Assembly: GCF_019443405.1 (NCBI RefSeq)
Contig: NZ_CP080376.1
Coordinates: 868,001-932,000, forward strand
Source of the DNA: Brevundimonas sp. PAMC22021
GTDB lineage: Bacteria > Pseudomonadota > Alphaproteobacteria > Caulobacterales > Caulobacteraceae
Length of the DNA stretch: 64,000 bases
Direction: 5' to 3'
The stretch's first letter is position 1. Each line of letters opens with the position of its first letter. Of this stretch, positions 1-10,813 are shown one piece after another. The notes under the pieces are model-generated. The model was given only the letters and a program-made list of their open reading frames with translations, was not told the DNA's origin and searched no databases. The translations under genes and the position numbers were made by a program.

Positions 1-2427
<2,427 letters not shown>

Positions 2428-2507
2428 GCCTGTCGGGAACGCGGAGGAGGCCCCGGCGGCTCCGGAGCGACAGCGGTATATGGGGACTGATCCGCCGCAT
2501 TCAGCAA

Positions 2508-2522
2508 GAACAATGTGCGAAC
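2508..2522 (-). promoter_or_regulatory. SOS box (LexA operator) upstream of uvrA
   Basis: On the minus strand the sequence reads GTTC-GCACATT-GTTC, an exact match to the alphaproteobacterial LexA box GTTC-N7-GTTC. It lies 80-95 bp upstream of the uvrA start, on the same strand. The match and position are seen directly; LexA binding is inferred from the known consensus. Confidence 0.8.
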
Positions 2523-2532
2523 ATTGCGGCGG

Positions 2533-2952
2533 CTAGTCCGCCAGGAACTCTCCCACGTTCAGGATCACCACGCAGCTGTAGTCTCCGGCGCCATCCGTCG
2601 AGCAGCCATCGACGCCCGAAGGGTCGCGCTCCAGCTTCTGGCTGAAGCGCCAGGTGCGGCCCTCCGCCTCCAGTTCCGAACCGATGCGGGCGCTCCAGTC
2701 CCCCAGCCCGTCGTAAAAGGCGCGCGCCGTCGAGCCGGTGCAGGTGAAGCGAAGCTGGTTTCCGCCCGGTTCCTTGTCATAGGCGCCGGAAGTCGCCGCC
2801 TGGGCGATGCAGTCGGCGTAGAAGCGGCCTTGAGGCGGGGCAGGCTCTCCGGCCGCCCGTTGCACCGTGGGCGGCCCGGACGGCGGCCGGGGCATGCTCG
2901 AGCAGGCCGCGACCAGCAGGAAAATGGGTGCGCAGAGCAGGGCGAGACGCAT
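2533..2952 (-). CDS. putative lipoprotein of unknown function
   Basis: 139 aa. The ATG at 2952 is preferred over one 10 codons upstream because it begins a classic signal ([17 protein letters not shown]) with a lipobox cysteine and has a GAGAGGA ribosome site just upstream. The mature part has several cysteines that could pair and a C-terminal region with [14 protein letters not shown] do not recognise the family. It lies downstream of the uvrA SOS box in opposite topology, so it is probably an independent unit. A periplasmic, membrane-anchored location is inferred from the lipobox. Confidence 0.75.
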   Translation of the reverse strand: MRLALLCAPIFLLVAACSSMPRPPSGPPTVQRAAGEPAPPQGRFYADCIAQAATSGAYDKEPGGNQLRFTCTGSTARAFYDGLGDWSARIGSELEAEGRTWRFSQKLERDPSGVDGCSTDGAGDYSCVVILNVGEFLAD

Positions 2953-3086
2953 CGGAAATCCTCTCTCGGGCAATCCTGTCACGTCCTTGTGTCGAGAGCC
3001 AGAATGGGACGCGGGATCATCGCCTCTTGCGCCGACGTTCTCAGCGCACCATCCTCACTCGTGAACGGCAAGGAGGCTCGAGCATC

Positions 3087-3209
3087 ATGATCAGCGCACT
3101 GGCGACCGGACTGGCTCTTTCCGCCCTGCTTCTCGCCGCGCGCGGCGCTCAGCCGAAGCGAGAGCGCGTGCCGGTCCGAGCTCGGTCGCAGCGTCGCCCT
3201 CGCGCCTGA
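3087..3209 (+). CDS. possible small peptide, 40 aa
   Basis: A 40-codon frame preceded by AAGGAGG about 11 bases upstream of the ATG. It encodes one hydrophobic stretch (MISALATGLALSALLLAARG) and a strongly basic tail ending RSQRRPRA. It sits alone between two minus-strand genes. The strong ribosome site and membrane-like N-terminus support translation, but there is no family recognition and it could be chance in GC-rich DNA. Confidence 0.35.
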   Translation: MISALATGLALSALLLAARGAQPKRERVPVRARSQRRPRA

Positions 3210-3216
3210 CCCGGCT

Positions 3217-4809
3217 TTAGCCCCACGCCTCCACGGTCCCCCGACGACGAACCGCACTGGGAGCCGAAAGCGTCGTGCGCGGCTCCGCCTCGGCGCGGCC
3301 GAACAGCCAGCCCTGGCCCATGTTGACGCCGGCGGCCTTCAGTTCGGAGGCTACCGCGTCGGTCTCGATCATCTCGGCGATGGTGGTGAGCTTCATCGAC
3401 GCGCACAGTTCGACCAGCGAGCGGATCAGGGTGCGCGCGCGACCGTCCTTTTCGATATCGCGAACCAGTGAACCGTCGATCTTGACGGCGTCCACCGACA
3501 GGCGACGAAGGTAGTCGAACGAGGCTGAGCCCGCGCCGAAGTCGTCGATGCACACCTTGACGCCGGCGTCGCGCAGCACGGCCAGACGCCGGTTGGCGGC
3601 CTCCACATCGGCCATGGCCGCCGTCTCGGTCACCTCGATCATCAGGCGACGGCGATCTTCGGGAAAGCCGCTGGTCATCCGCAGCAGCGAGGCGACATAG
3701 GCGTCGTTGGCGAGCGAGGCGGCCGAAACATTGACCGCGATCTTCAGCAGGCCGGCGCCCGGCTGGCGCAGGCGCTGCACCACCTTCTCGGCGACAACCA
3801 GGTCGAACTGCTCGATCAGCGCCAGTTCCTCGGCCATGCGGATGGCGTTGGCGGGACCCACGTCGCTGCTGAACCGGGACAGCGCCTCGAAGTGGTGCAC
3901 GGCGCGCGTGCCCAGGTCCACGATCGGTTGATAATGGACGACGAAGTCCCGCTGCTTCACGACCGTCCGGAACGTCTCGGCGTCCCGCAGCGTCCGCTTC
4001 AGCGATTCTGCGAAAGCCAGTTCGGGGTTGGCGAGGCCGCCTTCCTTCAAACAGCCTTCGATGGCGAAACGCATGGCGCGCAGTGCGCAAAGGGGTTCGG
4101 CGCCGGCAGGAATTGCAGCGCCGACGGCCGCGGTGTCCAGAACCACGCCTTCAGCCTTGCCCGCTTCGCGCACTTCGGCGGCGAGATCGCGTTTGTCGGC
4201 GGCCGACTGGATCAGGGCGAAGCGATCGTGGGTCAGCTGAGCTGCGGCCGAACCGTTGATTGCAGCGGACTGCAGGGTGGCCTGAATGCGACGCGCGATC
4301 CGCTCGGCGGCGTCCGCATCGGCGGCGGCCAGGCCATGAACGTCCAGGAAGACCAGCGACACCGGCGCCGCGCCCTGCGATCCCCCATCCACCAGCATGC
4401 GGCCGACCGAGGCCAGGAAACCCTCGCCGTCCAGCATAGGCGCGGCGTCCAGATCGGCCGCCGCAAAGGCCGGACCTTCGTAGCTGATCGACAGCGAAAC
4501 GGCCGGCGCCAGCTGCGGCAGCATGAAGGCGCGCACCGTGGCACGTCGCACCCGCTGCTCCGAGCAGTTGATCAGAACTTCCACCGGCTTCGATCTCAGA
4601 CCGGGCGTCAGCCCGGCGATCAGCCGATGATAGGCGGCCGGATCATGCAGCAGTTCGGCGAACGGTCGGTTCTGCCAGATGGTCGCGGCGTCCTGACCCG
4701 CCACCGGGCCCGCGCCCATCGCGAAGCGGATTACGCCATCCCTATCGACCTCGGCGAGCCCGTCGGACGATGCGAAAGCCAGACCCAGAAGGCGGACGGT
4801 GAGGTTCAT
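3217..4809 (-). CDS. EAL-domain protein, probable c-di-GMP phosphodiesterase
   Basis: 530 aa. Residues about 276-515 form an EAL domain. The signature residues all appear present: EAL within FEALSRF (about 308), NVS (360), EVTE (392), DDFGAG (422), KIDG (443), the AE of IAEMIET, and GQG near the end. This argues for an active enzyme hydrolysing cyclic di-GMP rather than a degenerate binder. The first 125 residues look like a PAS-like sensor, and residues about 126-260 resemble a GGDEF-type fold with no GGDEF motif. There is no membrane segment, so it is cytoplasmic. It lies downstream of and on the same strand as flgI-cheL-flbY, which suggests a motility-related role, but a 79 bp gap leaves co-transcription open. 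Confidence 0.88.
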   Translation of the reverse strand: MNLTVRLLGLAFASSDGLAEVDRDGVIRFAMGAGPVAGQDAATIWQNRPFAELLHDPAAYHRLIAGLTPGLRSKPVEVLINCSEQRVRRATVRAFMLPQLAPAVSLSISYEGPAFAAADLDAAPMLDGEGFLASVGRMLVDGGSQGAAPVSLVFLDVHGLAAADADAAERIARRIQATLQSAAINGSAAAQLTHDRFALIQSAADKRDLAAEVREAGKAEGVVLDTAAVGAAIPAGAEPLCALRAMRFAIEGCLKEGGLANPELAFAESLKRTLRDAETFRTVVKQRDFVVHYQPIVDLGTRAVHHFEALSRFSSDVGPANAIRMAEELALIEQFDLVVAEKVVQRLRQPGAGLLKIAVNVSAASLANDAYVASLLRMTSGFPEDRRRLMIEVTETAAMADVEAANRRLAVLRDAGVKVCIDDFGAGSASFDYLRRLSVDAVKIDGSLVRDIEKDGRARTLIRSLVELCASMKLTTIAEMIETDAVASELKAAGVNMGQGWLFGRAEAEPRTTLSAPSAVRRRGTVEAWG

Positions 4810-4888
4810 GGACGTCAGCTTGCCCGGTTATCCTTAAGAAACAGCGACGCCTGCTTGGTTAACGAACGTGGGTGGGCGAGCGGCTTGG

Positions 4889-5329
4889 CTATGCTGTGCG
4901 GTTCAATGCAAAGGCGCGCCCGTCGCCCGCGTGGGCCTGGCCGCCGGCTCCATAGGCGGAGGCGGGGGTGCGCGCGGCCGCGACCTCCTGCGCGATCGCC
5001 TGCATCAGGCCTTCCGAAATCTTGCGCGCTGCGTCGACCGCGCGACTGTGGCGAGCCAGCACCGTCTCGAACGCTTCGGTAGCCTTCAGCAAGGCGGCCT
5101 TGTCGGCGGCCGGCGCAAAGGCGAGCAGCGCCGGGTTCGCCTTCACATGGGCGCTGTCGCGGCGGTAAAGATTGGCCAGCTCCTGGGTCTTCGGCAGGCT
5201 GGCGGCGGCGTCCTGCGGGCGCTGGGCCTCAAAGGCGCGGGTCTCGTCGGCCAGGCGGATCGTCAGAGCCTTTGTCAGATCAACCAACTGGCGGATCCGC
5301 GCTGCGGCGAGTTCGGCGTCGGGCGTCAT
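4889..5329 (-). CDS. flbY: flagellar protein FlbY
   Basis: 146 aa, mostly helical and charged. It matches the FlbY family of Caulobacterales by position and composition: last gene after flgI and cheL, overlapping cheL by 4 bp (ATGA). The helical N-terminal two thirds (RIRQLVDLTKALTIRLADE onward) resemble small FlgN-like flagellar chaperones; the exact role is not settled. The last 30 residues are Gly/Ala-rich and probably disordered. Translational coupling with cheL and flgI implies co-regulation with basal-body genes. Confidence 0.8.
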   Translation of the reverse strand: MTPDAELAAARIRQLVDLTKALTIRLADETRAFEAQRPQDAAASLPKTQELANLYRRDSAHVKANPALLAFAPAADKAALLKATEAFETVLARHSRAVDAARKISEGLMQAIAQEVAAARTPASAYGAGGQAHAGDGRAFALNRTA

Positions 5330-5631
5330 GGACGTTGCTCCTGCATCTTCAGCATCTCAGCCATCACCGTGTCCGCCAGACCGATACCGCCGGCGGCGAC
5401 GGTCTTTTTGGCCATTTCGTCGAGCATGAAGCCGCGCCACGTCGCCTCCGCCTGACCGCCGCCAAAGGGGCCATCGGTCTTCAAGCCCTCGAACATCGGC
5501 TTCAGCATCTGAGCCAGGAAGCTGGCCTCGAAGGCTTCGGCGGTTTCGCGCACCTTGGCCGCGGCGCCCGACGGTTGCGATGGCGCTGCGCGGAGCAGGT
5601 CGGCGGAGACGGACAGGTCGCTCATGCTCAC
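5326..5631 (-). CDS. cheL: rod-binding protein, FlgJ N-terminal type (CheL)
   Basis: 101 aa. It carries the rod-binding domain found at the N-terminus of FlgJ: FEASFLAQMLKPMFEGL, then GGGQAEATWRGFMLDEMAK and a hydrophobic GIGLADTVMAEMLK. The muramidase half of gamma-proteobacterial FlgJ is absent, as is usual in alphaproteobacteria, where the gene is called cheL. It overlaps flgI upstream and flbY downstream by 4 bp each, giving a tightly coupled operon. The expected role is assisting rod or P-ring assembly in the periplasm. Confidence 0.88.
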   Translation of the reverse strand: MSMSDLSVSADLLRAAPSQPSGAAAKVRETAEAFEASFLAQMLKPMFEGLKTDGPFGGGQAEATWRGFMLDEMAKKTVAAGGIGLADTVMAEMLKMQEQRP

Positions 5632-6743
5632 ATCACCTCGATGTCGGCCTGCAGCGCGCCGGCGGCCTTGATGGCCTGCAGGATGGAGATCATGTCGCGC
5701 GGGCTGACGCCCAGGGCGTTCAGGCCATTGACCACGGTGGACAGGCTTTCACCGCCGCGCACGATGCGCATCTCGCGGCCAAGCTCTTCCTCGATGGCCA
5801 CCTGGGTGTCCGGGACGACCGCCGTCTGACCCTGGCTGAAGGGGGCGGGCTGGATGATCTGCGGCGTTTCCTGGACCGAGACGGTCAGGTTGCCCTGGGC
5901 GACTGCGACGGTGGAGATGCGCACGGCCTCGCCCATGACGATCACGCCGTTGACCTCGTCGATCACCACCTTCGCCGGCGTGTCGACCCGCACCGGCAGG
6001 TTCTCGACGCGCGAGATGAAGCCCGCCAGGCCCATGTCGCCAGGCGCCCGTAGCGCCACGACCGTGCCGTTCTCGGCCAGGGCGCTGTTCGGATAGGCTG
6101 CGTTGATCGCGGCGGCCACGCGCTGGGCGGTGGTGAAGTCGGGATTGCGCAGGTTCAGCCGCACCTCGTTCATGTTGGCCAGCTCAAAGCCGGTCTCGCG
6201 CTCCACCACGCCGCCGGAGGCGATGCGCCCGGCCGTCGGCACGCCTCGCGTCACCGACGATCCGGAGGCGCCGGACGCCGACACCGCGCCGGTCTGCACC
6301 GAGCCCTGCGCCACCGCATAGATCTGGCCGTCGGCGCCCTGCAGTCCGGTGACCAGCAAGGTGCCGCCCAACAGGCTCTTGGCGTCGCCCATGGTCGAGA
6401 CCGACACGTCGATGCGCGAGCCCGGAGTGGCGAAGGCCGGCAGTTCGGCCGTGACCATGACGGCCGCCAGGTTCTTGGTGTTGGCGTTGGCGTCGCGGAT
6501 GTTGACGCCCAGCCGCTCCATCATCCCTTCCAGCGACTGGCGGGTGAAGGGCGAGTTGCGCAGGCTGTCGCCCGTACCGTTCAGCCCGACCACCAGGCCA
6601 TAGCCGACCAGCTGATTGGTGCGCACGCCCTCGACGGCGGCGATGTCCTTGATGCGGGACTGCGCCTGCGCCGCCTGGCCTGCGCCCAACAGGGCGAGCC
6701 CCGCCGCGAAGGGGACGATCAGTCTGGCCAGCAATTTCTGCAT
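5628..6743 (-). CDS. flgI: flagellar P-ring protein FlgI
   Basis: 371 aa, the usual length for FlgI, which forms the periplasmic P-ring around the flagellar rod. It has a Sec signal (LIVPFAAGLALLGAGQAAQA), then the highly conserved start RIKDIAAVEGVRTNQLVGYG and the LNGTGDS segment. The C-terminus ends in the family-typical ISILQAIKAAGALQADIEVM. It is first in the flgI-cheL-flbY operon and diverges from fliX across 182 bp, an arrangement known in Caulobacter. Confidence 0.97.
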   Translation of the reverse strand: MQKLLARLIVPFAAGLALLGAGQAAQAQSRIKDIAAVEGVRTNQLVGYGLVVGLNGTGDSLRNSPFTRQSLEGMMERLGVNIRDANANTKNLAAVMVTAELPAFATPGSRIDVSVSTMGDAKSLLGGTLLVTGLQGADGQIYAVAQGSVQTGAVSASGASGSSVTRGVPTAGRIASGGVVERETGFELANMNEVRLNLRNPDFTTAQRVAAAINAAYPNSALAENGTVVALRAPGDMGLAGFISRVENLPVRVDTPAKVVIDEVNGVIVMGEAVRISTVAVAQGNLTVSVQETPQIIQPAPFSQGQTAVVPDTQVAIEEELGREMRIVRGGESLSTVVNGLNALGVSPRDMISILQAIKAAGALQADIEVM

Positions 6744-6866
6744 GGGTCGGGTCCGTCGGAAACTAGCGATGACCAGCCTGCTAGGATCGTGCCGCCGGAA
6801 AAGGTCAGCCCCGTCAACGAGAAAGCCGCGCCGAGCGGAGATCGGGCGGCAAGATTTGCCGATCCA

Positions 6867-6881
6867 TTAACCAAAAGGTGA
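6867..6881. promoter_or_regulatory. possible degenerate CtrA site in the flgI/fliX divergent promoter
   Basis: TTAA-CCAAAAG-GTGA matches the Caulobacter CtrA consensus TTAA-N7-TTAA fully in one half only. It lies in the divergent control region of flgI and fliX, both early flagellar genes that CtrA controls in Caulobacter. The weak second half keeps confidence low. Confidence 0.3.
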
Positions 6882-6925
6882 CGGGTGCGCCGCCTTAGTC
6901 GCCTTATAGCCGGGAGCATGCCGCG

Positions 6926-7366
6926 ATGAAGATCACAGGATCGACCGGACCCCGCGCCGCCCAAGGGTCGGCTGCCGCTCGTCCTCAGTCTGGGGCAGGC
7001 TTCAGCGTCGCCGGTCCTGGCGGGGCGTCTGCGGCGGCGTCGCCCGCGGCTGCTTCCGCCACCTCATCGGCTTCGGGCGTGACCAATGTGTCGGCCCTGA
7101 TGGCGCTTCAGGGCGTGGAGACCGCGACGGAACGGCGGCGACGCGCGATCCGGCGCGGCGGCGGTCTGCTCGATCGGCTGGATGAACTGACGTTGGCGCT
7201 TCTGTCTGGCGAGGCGGGGGAGCCGGCGCTGGAGCGGCTGGCGCGTGGGCTGAGGGAAGACCGGCCGGAGGAACGCGAGGCGGGACTCAGCGAGCTTCTG
7301 GACCAGATCGATCTGCGCGCCTCGGTCGAACTCGCAAAGGCCGAGATGCGCCGGGCGGCGGCCTGA
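6926..7366 (+). CDS. fliX: flagellar assembly regulator FliX
   Basis: 146 aa. FliX works with the sigma-54 activator FlbD to couple flagellar gene expression to basal-body assembly. The first 50 residues are low-complexity Ala/Ser/Gly. The conserved part follows: VSALMALQGVETATERRRRA, then RGGGLLDRLDELTLALLSGE, and the C-terminal IDLRASVELAKAEM. These and the divergent position next to flgI match the Caulobacter arrangement. GGGAG lies about 10 bases upstream of the ATG. A short weak hairpin (CCTC-ATTT-GAGG) follows the stop. Confidence 0.92.
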   Translation: MKITGSTGPRAAQGSAAARPQSGAGFSVAGPGGASAAASPAAASATSSASGVTNVSALMALQGVETATERRRRAIRRGGGLLDRLDELTLALLSGEAGEPALERLARGLREDRPEEREAGLSELLDQIDLRASVELAKAEMRRAAA

Positions 7367-7546
7367 GCCCTCATTTGAGGCGTCTTTTCAACGTTCAAGC
7401 CCGAAAGGTGAGGGCGAAATGTCACGCCCGCGGCGCGTCTGAGACTGATCATTGATCACGGAAACGCGAAGCCGTTGCCGAGCCTCGCGCGCATCCCTAT
7501 ACGGCGCTTACGCCACAGGGGGGCGTGCATTGAGAGCGTGAGTGCG

Positions 7547-7981
7547 ATGAACGCATTGGCGTCCAAGTTCACGGCGGAACCGGCTGCATATCGGCCGTCC
7601 GACGACGAGCCGTTCATGAGTGAGCGGCAACTGGCCTACTTCAAGGGGAAATTGCTGGCGTGGAAGGATGACATCCTTCGCGAAAGCCGGGGCACCGTCA
7701 TCAACCTGAAGGCCGAAACCGAAAACCACCCGGACCTGGTGGATCGGGCCTCGTCCGAGAGCGATCGGGCCTTGGAGCTGCGGACCCGCGACCGCCAACG
7801 CAAGCTGATCTCCAAGATCGACGACGCGTTGCGCCGGATCGAGGACGGCTCCTACGGCTATTGCGAGGACACCGGCGAGCCGATCAGCCTGGGTCGTCTG
7901 GAGGCGCGCCCGACGGCGACCTTGTCGGTCGAGGCGCAGGAACGGCACGAACGCCGCGAACGCGTCCACCGCGACGACTGA
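7547..7981 (+). CDS. dksA: RNA polymerase-binding transcription factor DksA
   Basis: 144 aa from ATG 7547 (MNALASKFTAEP); longer frames upstream add no family-like residues. DksA enters the RNA polymerase secondary channel and acts with ppGpp. The coiled-coil region (MSERQLAYFKGKLLAWKDDI through NHPDLVDRASSESDRALELR) holds the tip acidic residues. The zinc-finger region keeps YGYCEDTGEPISLGRLEARP with one cysteine, whereas the classical finger has four. Single-Cys versions are common in alphaproteobacterial DksA, so this is not a defect. It ends directly against the convergent vapC. Confidence 0.95.
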   Translation: MNALASKFTAEPAAYRPSDDEPFMSERQLAYFKGKLLAWKDDILRESRGTVINLKAETENHPDLVDRASSESDRALELRTRDRQRKLISKIDDALRRIEDGSYGYCEDTGEPISLGRLEARPTATLSVEAQERHERRERVHRDD

Positions 7982-8374
7982 TCAGACCCGAAGGGCGACC
8001 TTGACGTCCGTCCGGACGAAGTCCTCGCCCTTGAAGAGCAGCGGCAGGCTCTGCTCCTTGGCCAGGGCATAGGCGAAGCAGTCGCCCAGGTTCAGCCTGG
8101 CAGGGGTGTGCTTTCCAAACTCCGCCTGCGCTCTTGCGGCCAGACGTGCAGTTTCGGAGCCGGCGGGCGCGATTTGAATGTCGAAGTTGGTCAACAGACG
8201 TTCAAGTCGGGCGGCGCCCTCGTCGCCGCGCAGGCGATGAACTCGGGTGTGAGCCTCCCAGTAGCCGACGGGCGACATCACAACGGGTCCTTGCGAAAGA
8301 ACGTCCAGAAACGCGTCCTCTTCAGGCTCTTCGAGAAGGACGGCGACGATCGCCGAAGCGTCAGCAACGATCAT
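7982..8374 (-). CDS. vapC: VapC-type PIN-domain toxin (ribonuclease)
   Basis: 130 aa PIN-domain protein. It begins with the first catalytic acid (MIVADASAIVAVLLEE) and has further conserved acids at PVGYWEAHTR and LNLGDCFAYALAKEQSLPLL, near FKGEDF. This fits metal-dependent endoribonuclease toxins of type II systems. It overlaps the upstream antitoxin gene by 4 bp (ATGA), the usual coupling. The stop abuts the convergent dksA stop with no spacer. The target RNA cannot be read from the sequence. Confidence 0.92.
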   Translation of the reverse strand: MIVADASAIVAVLLEEPEEDAFLDVLSQGPVVMSPVGYWEAHTRVHRLRGDEGAARLERLLTNFDIQIAPAGSETARLAARAQAEFGKHTPARLNLGDCFAYALAKEQSLPLLFKGEDFVRTDVKVALRV

Positions 8375-8634
8375 TTCGGCAGGCCATCCTCGTCATAGAT
8401 GTCGTCGTCGGTCAGCATTGGGCCGACGATCGGCAAGGCGTTGAATTCCGCAATGATTTGCTTGGCTGCGGCGATCTTTCTGTTGATCTCGGCCTGTCGC
8501 GCCTCGTTGATGCGGGCTTCGCGTTCGCGCGCCATCTGATCGACCAGGTCGGTGATCGACAGTCCCTCGCGCAGGGCCATGCTGCGAAGTCGCTCGGCGA
8601 CATCCGGTTTTCTGATCTGGACGGGCGCGTTCAT
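8371..8634 (-). CDS. vapB: VapB-type antitoxin (Psk-type transcription factor family)
   Basis: 87 aa from ATG 8634 (MNAPVQIRKPDVAERLRSMA); an upstream in-frame start adds only a non-conserved leader. The N-terminus resembles the DNA-binding part of VapB/Psk-family antitoxins (RLRSMALREGLSITDLVDQM). The acidic C-terminus (MLTDDDIYDEDGL) is the likely toxin-blocking segment. It precedes and overlaps vapC by 4 bp. Tandem TCATGAT elements overlap and precede the start codon and may be the autoregulatory operator. Confidence 0.88.
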   Translation of the reverse strand: MNAPVQIRKPDVAERLRSMALREGLSITDLVDQMAREREARINEARQAEINRKIAAAKQIIAEFNALPIVGPMLTDDDIYDEDGLPK

Positions 8635-8657
8635 GATGGTCGACAGACTATCATGAT
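8630..8657. promoter_or_regulatory. candidate VapB autoregulatory operator
   Basis: Two copies of TCATGAT (8631-8637 and 8651-8657) are spaced exactly 20 bp apart, two helical turns. The second extends to the palindrome ATCATGAT. The first spans the vapB start codon. Spacing and placement are typical of antitoxin operators; binding is inferred. Confidence 0.5.
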
Positions 8658-8737
8658 CCTCCGCACGGTCCAACCGCGCCTTGACTCCGACAGGCGGGGG
8701 CGCGACCTAGCCGCCTCGCTTTCGAGGTCTCTCGCCC

Positions 8738-10087
8738 ATGTCCGTCAAGGTCCGTTTCGCCCCGTCGCCGACGGGTAAGCTGCACGTCGGCAACGTCCGC
8801 ACCGCGCTGGTCAACTGGCTGTTCGCCAAGGGACAGGGCGGGCAGTTCGTGCTGCGGATCGACGACACCGACCTGGCGCGCTCCACGCCGGAGTTCGAGC
8901 AAGGCATCGAAGACGACCTGCGCTGGCTGGGCCTGGTGTGGGACGAGCGGCACAACCAATCAAAACGCTTCGACCGCTATGAGGCCGCCGCCGAGGCGCT
9001 GAAGGCTGCGGGGCGGCTTTATCCCGCCTATGAAACGGCCGACGAACTCGATCGCCGCCGCAAGGTGCAACTGTCGCGGGGCCTTCCGCCCATCTATGAC
9101 CGCGCCGCGCTGGAACTGACGCCCGAGCAGAAGGCGGCCTATGAGGCCGAAGGTCGCCGCCCGCACTGGCGCTTCAAGCTGGATGGCCGCCGCGTCGCCT
9201 GGGAAGACCTGTCACGCGGCCATGCCGAGGTGGACACCGCCTCCATGTCCGACCCCGTTCTGATCCGCGAGGACGGCCTGTTCCTCTACACCCTGCCGTC
9301 GGTGGTGGATGATCTGGACATGGCGATCAGCCACGTCATCCGGGGCGAGGACCACGTCACCAACACGGGCGCCCAGATCGAGATCTTTGAGGCGCTGATC
9401 GCCGGCGGTTGGGGCGGGGCGCTTCCCGGCTTCGCCCACATGCCGCTGCTGGTGGGCGCGGATGGTCAGGCCCTGTCCAAGCGGCTGGGCTCACTGTCCA
9501 TCAGCGACATGCGTGACCAAGGCTACGAGCCCATCGCCATCACCAGCCATCTTGGCCGCATCGGCACCTCCGACCCGCTGGAAATCGCGGCGTCGGTCGA
9601 GGCGCTGGGGCAGACCTTCGCCTTCTCCAAGATGGGTCGCTCGCCGGCGCGCTACGACACCGCTGACCTCGATCGCCTGAACGCCCAGGCCTTGCACGCC
9701 CTGTCCTATGAACAGGCGCAGCCGCGTCTGGCCCAGGCGGGCGCCGATCTGGGGGAGGCGTTCTGGGAGACGGTGCGTCCGAACCTGACCAAGTTCGACG
9801 ACGTGGCCGAAATGGCGCGCATTGTCCGAGGCCCGATCGCGCCCGTGATCGAAGACGCCGACTTCATCGCTGCGGCCCTGCGACTGCTGCCGGAGACCGT
9901 AGATCAGGACGTCTGGTCGACCTGGACGGCGGCGATCAAGGCCGAGACCGGAGCCAAGGGCAAGGCCCTGTTCATGCCGCTGCGGCTTGCCCTGACCGGT
10001 CAGGCGCATGGGCCGGACATGGCCGCCATGGCCCCGCTGATCGGCCGCGAGACCATGGCGCGGCGGCTTCAGGGCGAAGCCGCCTGA
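8738..10087 (+). CDS. gltX: glutamate-tRNA ligase
   Basis: 449 aa class I aminoacyl-tRNA synthetase charging tRNA-Glu. The nucleotide-binding signature appears as PSPTGKLHVGNVRTALVNW (HIGH motif in the form HVGN) and the KMSKS equivalent as ALSKRLGSLSI. The IDDTDLARSTPEF segment is typical of GluRS. Many alphaproteobacteria carry two GluRS genes and this could be either copy; a second is not in the window. It diverges from vapB. The ATG start fits the family N-terminus (VKVRFAPSPTG). Confidence 0.96.
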   Translation: MSVKVRFAPSPTGKLHVGNVRTALVNWLFAKGQGGQFVLRIDDTDLARSTPEFEQGIEDDLRWLGLVWDERHNQSKRFDRYEAAAEALKAAGRLYPAYETADELDRRRKVQLSRGLPPIYDRAALELTPEQKAAYEAEGRRPHWRFKLDGRRVAWEDLSRGHAEVDTASMSDPVLIREDGLFLYTLPSVVDDLDMAISHVIRGEDHVTNTGAQIEIFEALIAGGWGGALPGFAHMPLLVGADGQALSKRLGSLSISDMRDQGYEPIAITSHLGRIGTSDPLEIAASVEALGQTFAFSKMGRSPARYDTADLDRLNAQALHALSYEQAQPRLAQAGADLGEAFWETVRPNLTKFDDVAEMARIVRGPIAPVIEDADFIAAALRLLPETVDQDVWSTWTAAIKAETGAKGKALFMPLRLALTGQAHGPDMAAMAPLIGRETMARRLQGEAA

Positions 10088-10091
10088 CGCT

Positions 10092-10691
10092 TCAGCGCGG
10101 GTCGTAGATCGCCGCCTCGGCCGCGACGCCCGCCTGTTGGATCGCATCTTCGACCGTCTCGGCTACGGTCCAGGCGTCCAGGAAGGCGGACGGCGTCATG
10201 CCCTGCGACACGCTGTGGCGGATCAGGTCGAAGAAGCCGTTCCAGAAGCCGTCGAGGTTCAGGAACACCACCGGCTTGTGATGGAGGTCCAGCCGCTTCC
10301 ACGACAGCAGTTCGACGACCTCTTCCAGCGTGCCGACCCCGCCCGGCGCGACGATGAAGGCGTCCGACTGGTCGTACATTAGCTGCTTGCGCTCGTGCAT
10401 CGAGGTGACGACCACCGTCTCCACGTCGTCGAACAGCCGTTCGCGGCTGCGCAGGAAAGCCGGCATGATCCCCAGCACCCGTCCGCCCGCGCCATGCGCC
10501 GCGCGGGCTGCGGCCCCCATCAGACCCACGCCGCCGCCGCCATAGACCAGTCGCCAGCCCTGTTCGGCCGTCGCCTGCCCGACCGCCGCCGCAGCCCGAA
10601 CAAAGGCGGGGTCGTTCCCTTCGGATGCGCCGCAGAACAGGCAGACGGAACGTCCCTCAAAGGGCGCGATGGTAGCGGGCGGCAGGGTCAT
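10092..10691 (-). CDS. LOG family protein (nucleoside 5'-monophosphate phosphoribohydrolase)
   Basis: 199 aa from ATG 10691 (MTLPPATIAPFEGRSVCLFC); a longer frame adds 14 unlikely residues. The LOG signature PGGVGTLEE is present, with the conserved start VCLFCGASEG and YGGGGVGLMG. Family members cleave the N-glycosidic bond of cytokinin-type or other nucleoside monophosphates. The physiological substrate in bacteria outside plants is uncertain. It converges on gltX with a 4 bp spacer. Confidence 0.93.
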   Translation of the reverse strand: MTLPPATIAPFEGRSVCLFCGASEGNDPAFVRAAAAVGQATAEQGWRLVYGGGGVGLMGAAARAAHGAGGRVLGIMPAFLRSRERLFDDVETVVVTSMHERKQLMYDQSDAFIVAPGGVGTLEEVVELLSWKRLDLHHKPVVFLNLDGFWNGFFDLIRHSVSQGMTPSAFLDAWTVAETVEDAIQQAGVAAEAAIYDPR

Positions 10692-10813
10692 GTGGCCTCG
10701 AGATCGGTGGTGCGGCGCTAAAGCGGTGGTCAAGGCGCGGGGCGCGAGCTAACCAGAAGCCGCGCCGCTGGCGCCTTGCCAGGGCGCACAGCCATATATC
10801 GACGAAGGACAGG

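Noticed and set aside
7841..7920. DksA with only one of four zinc-finger cysteines, suspected decay
   Set aside because: Single-cysteine DksA is normal in alphaproteobacteria, and the frame, length and coiled-coil tip are intact.
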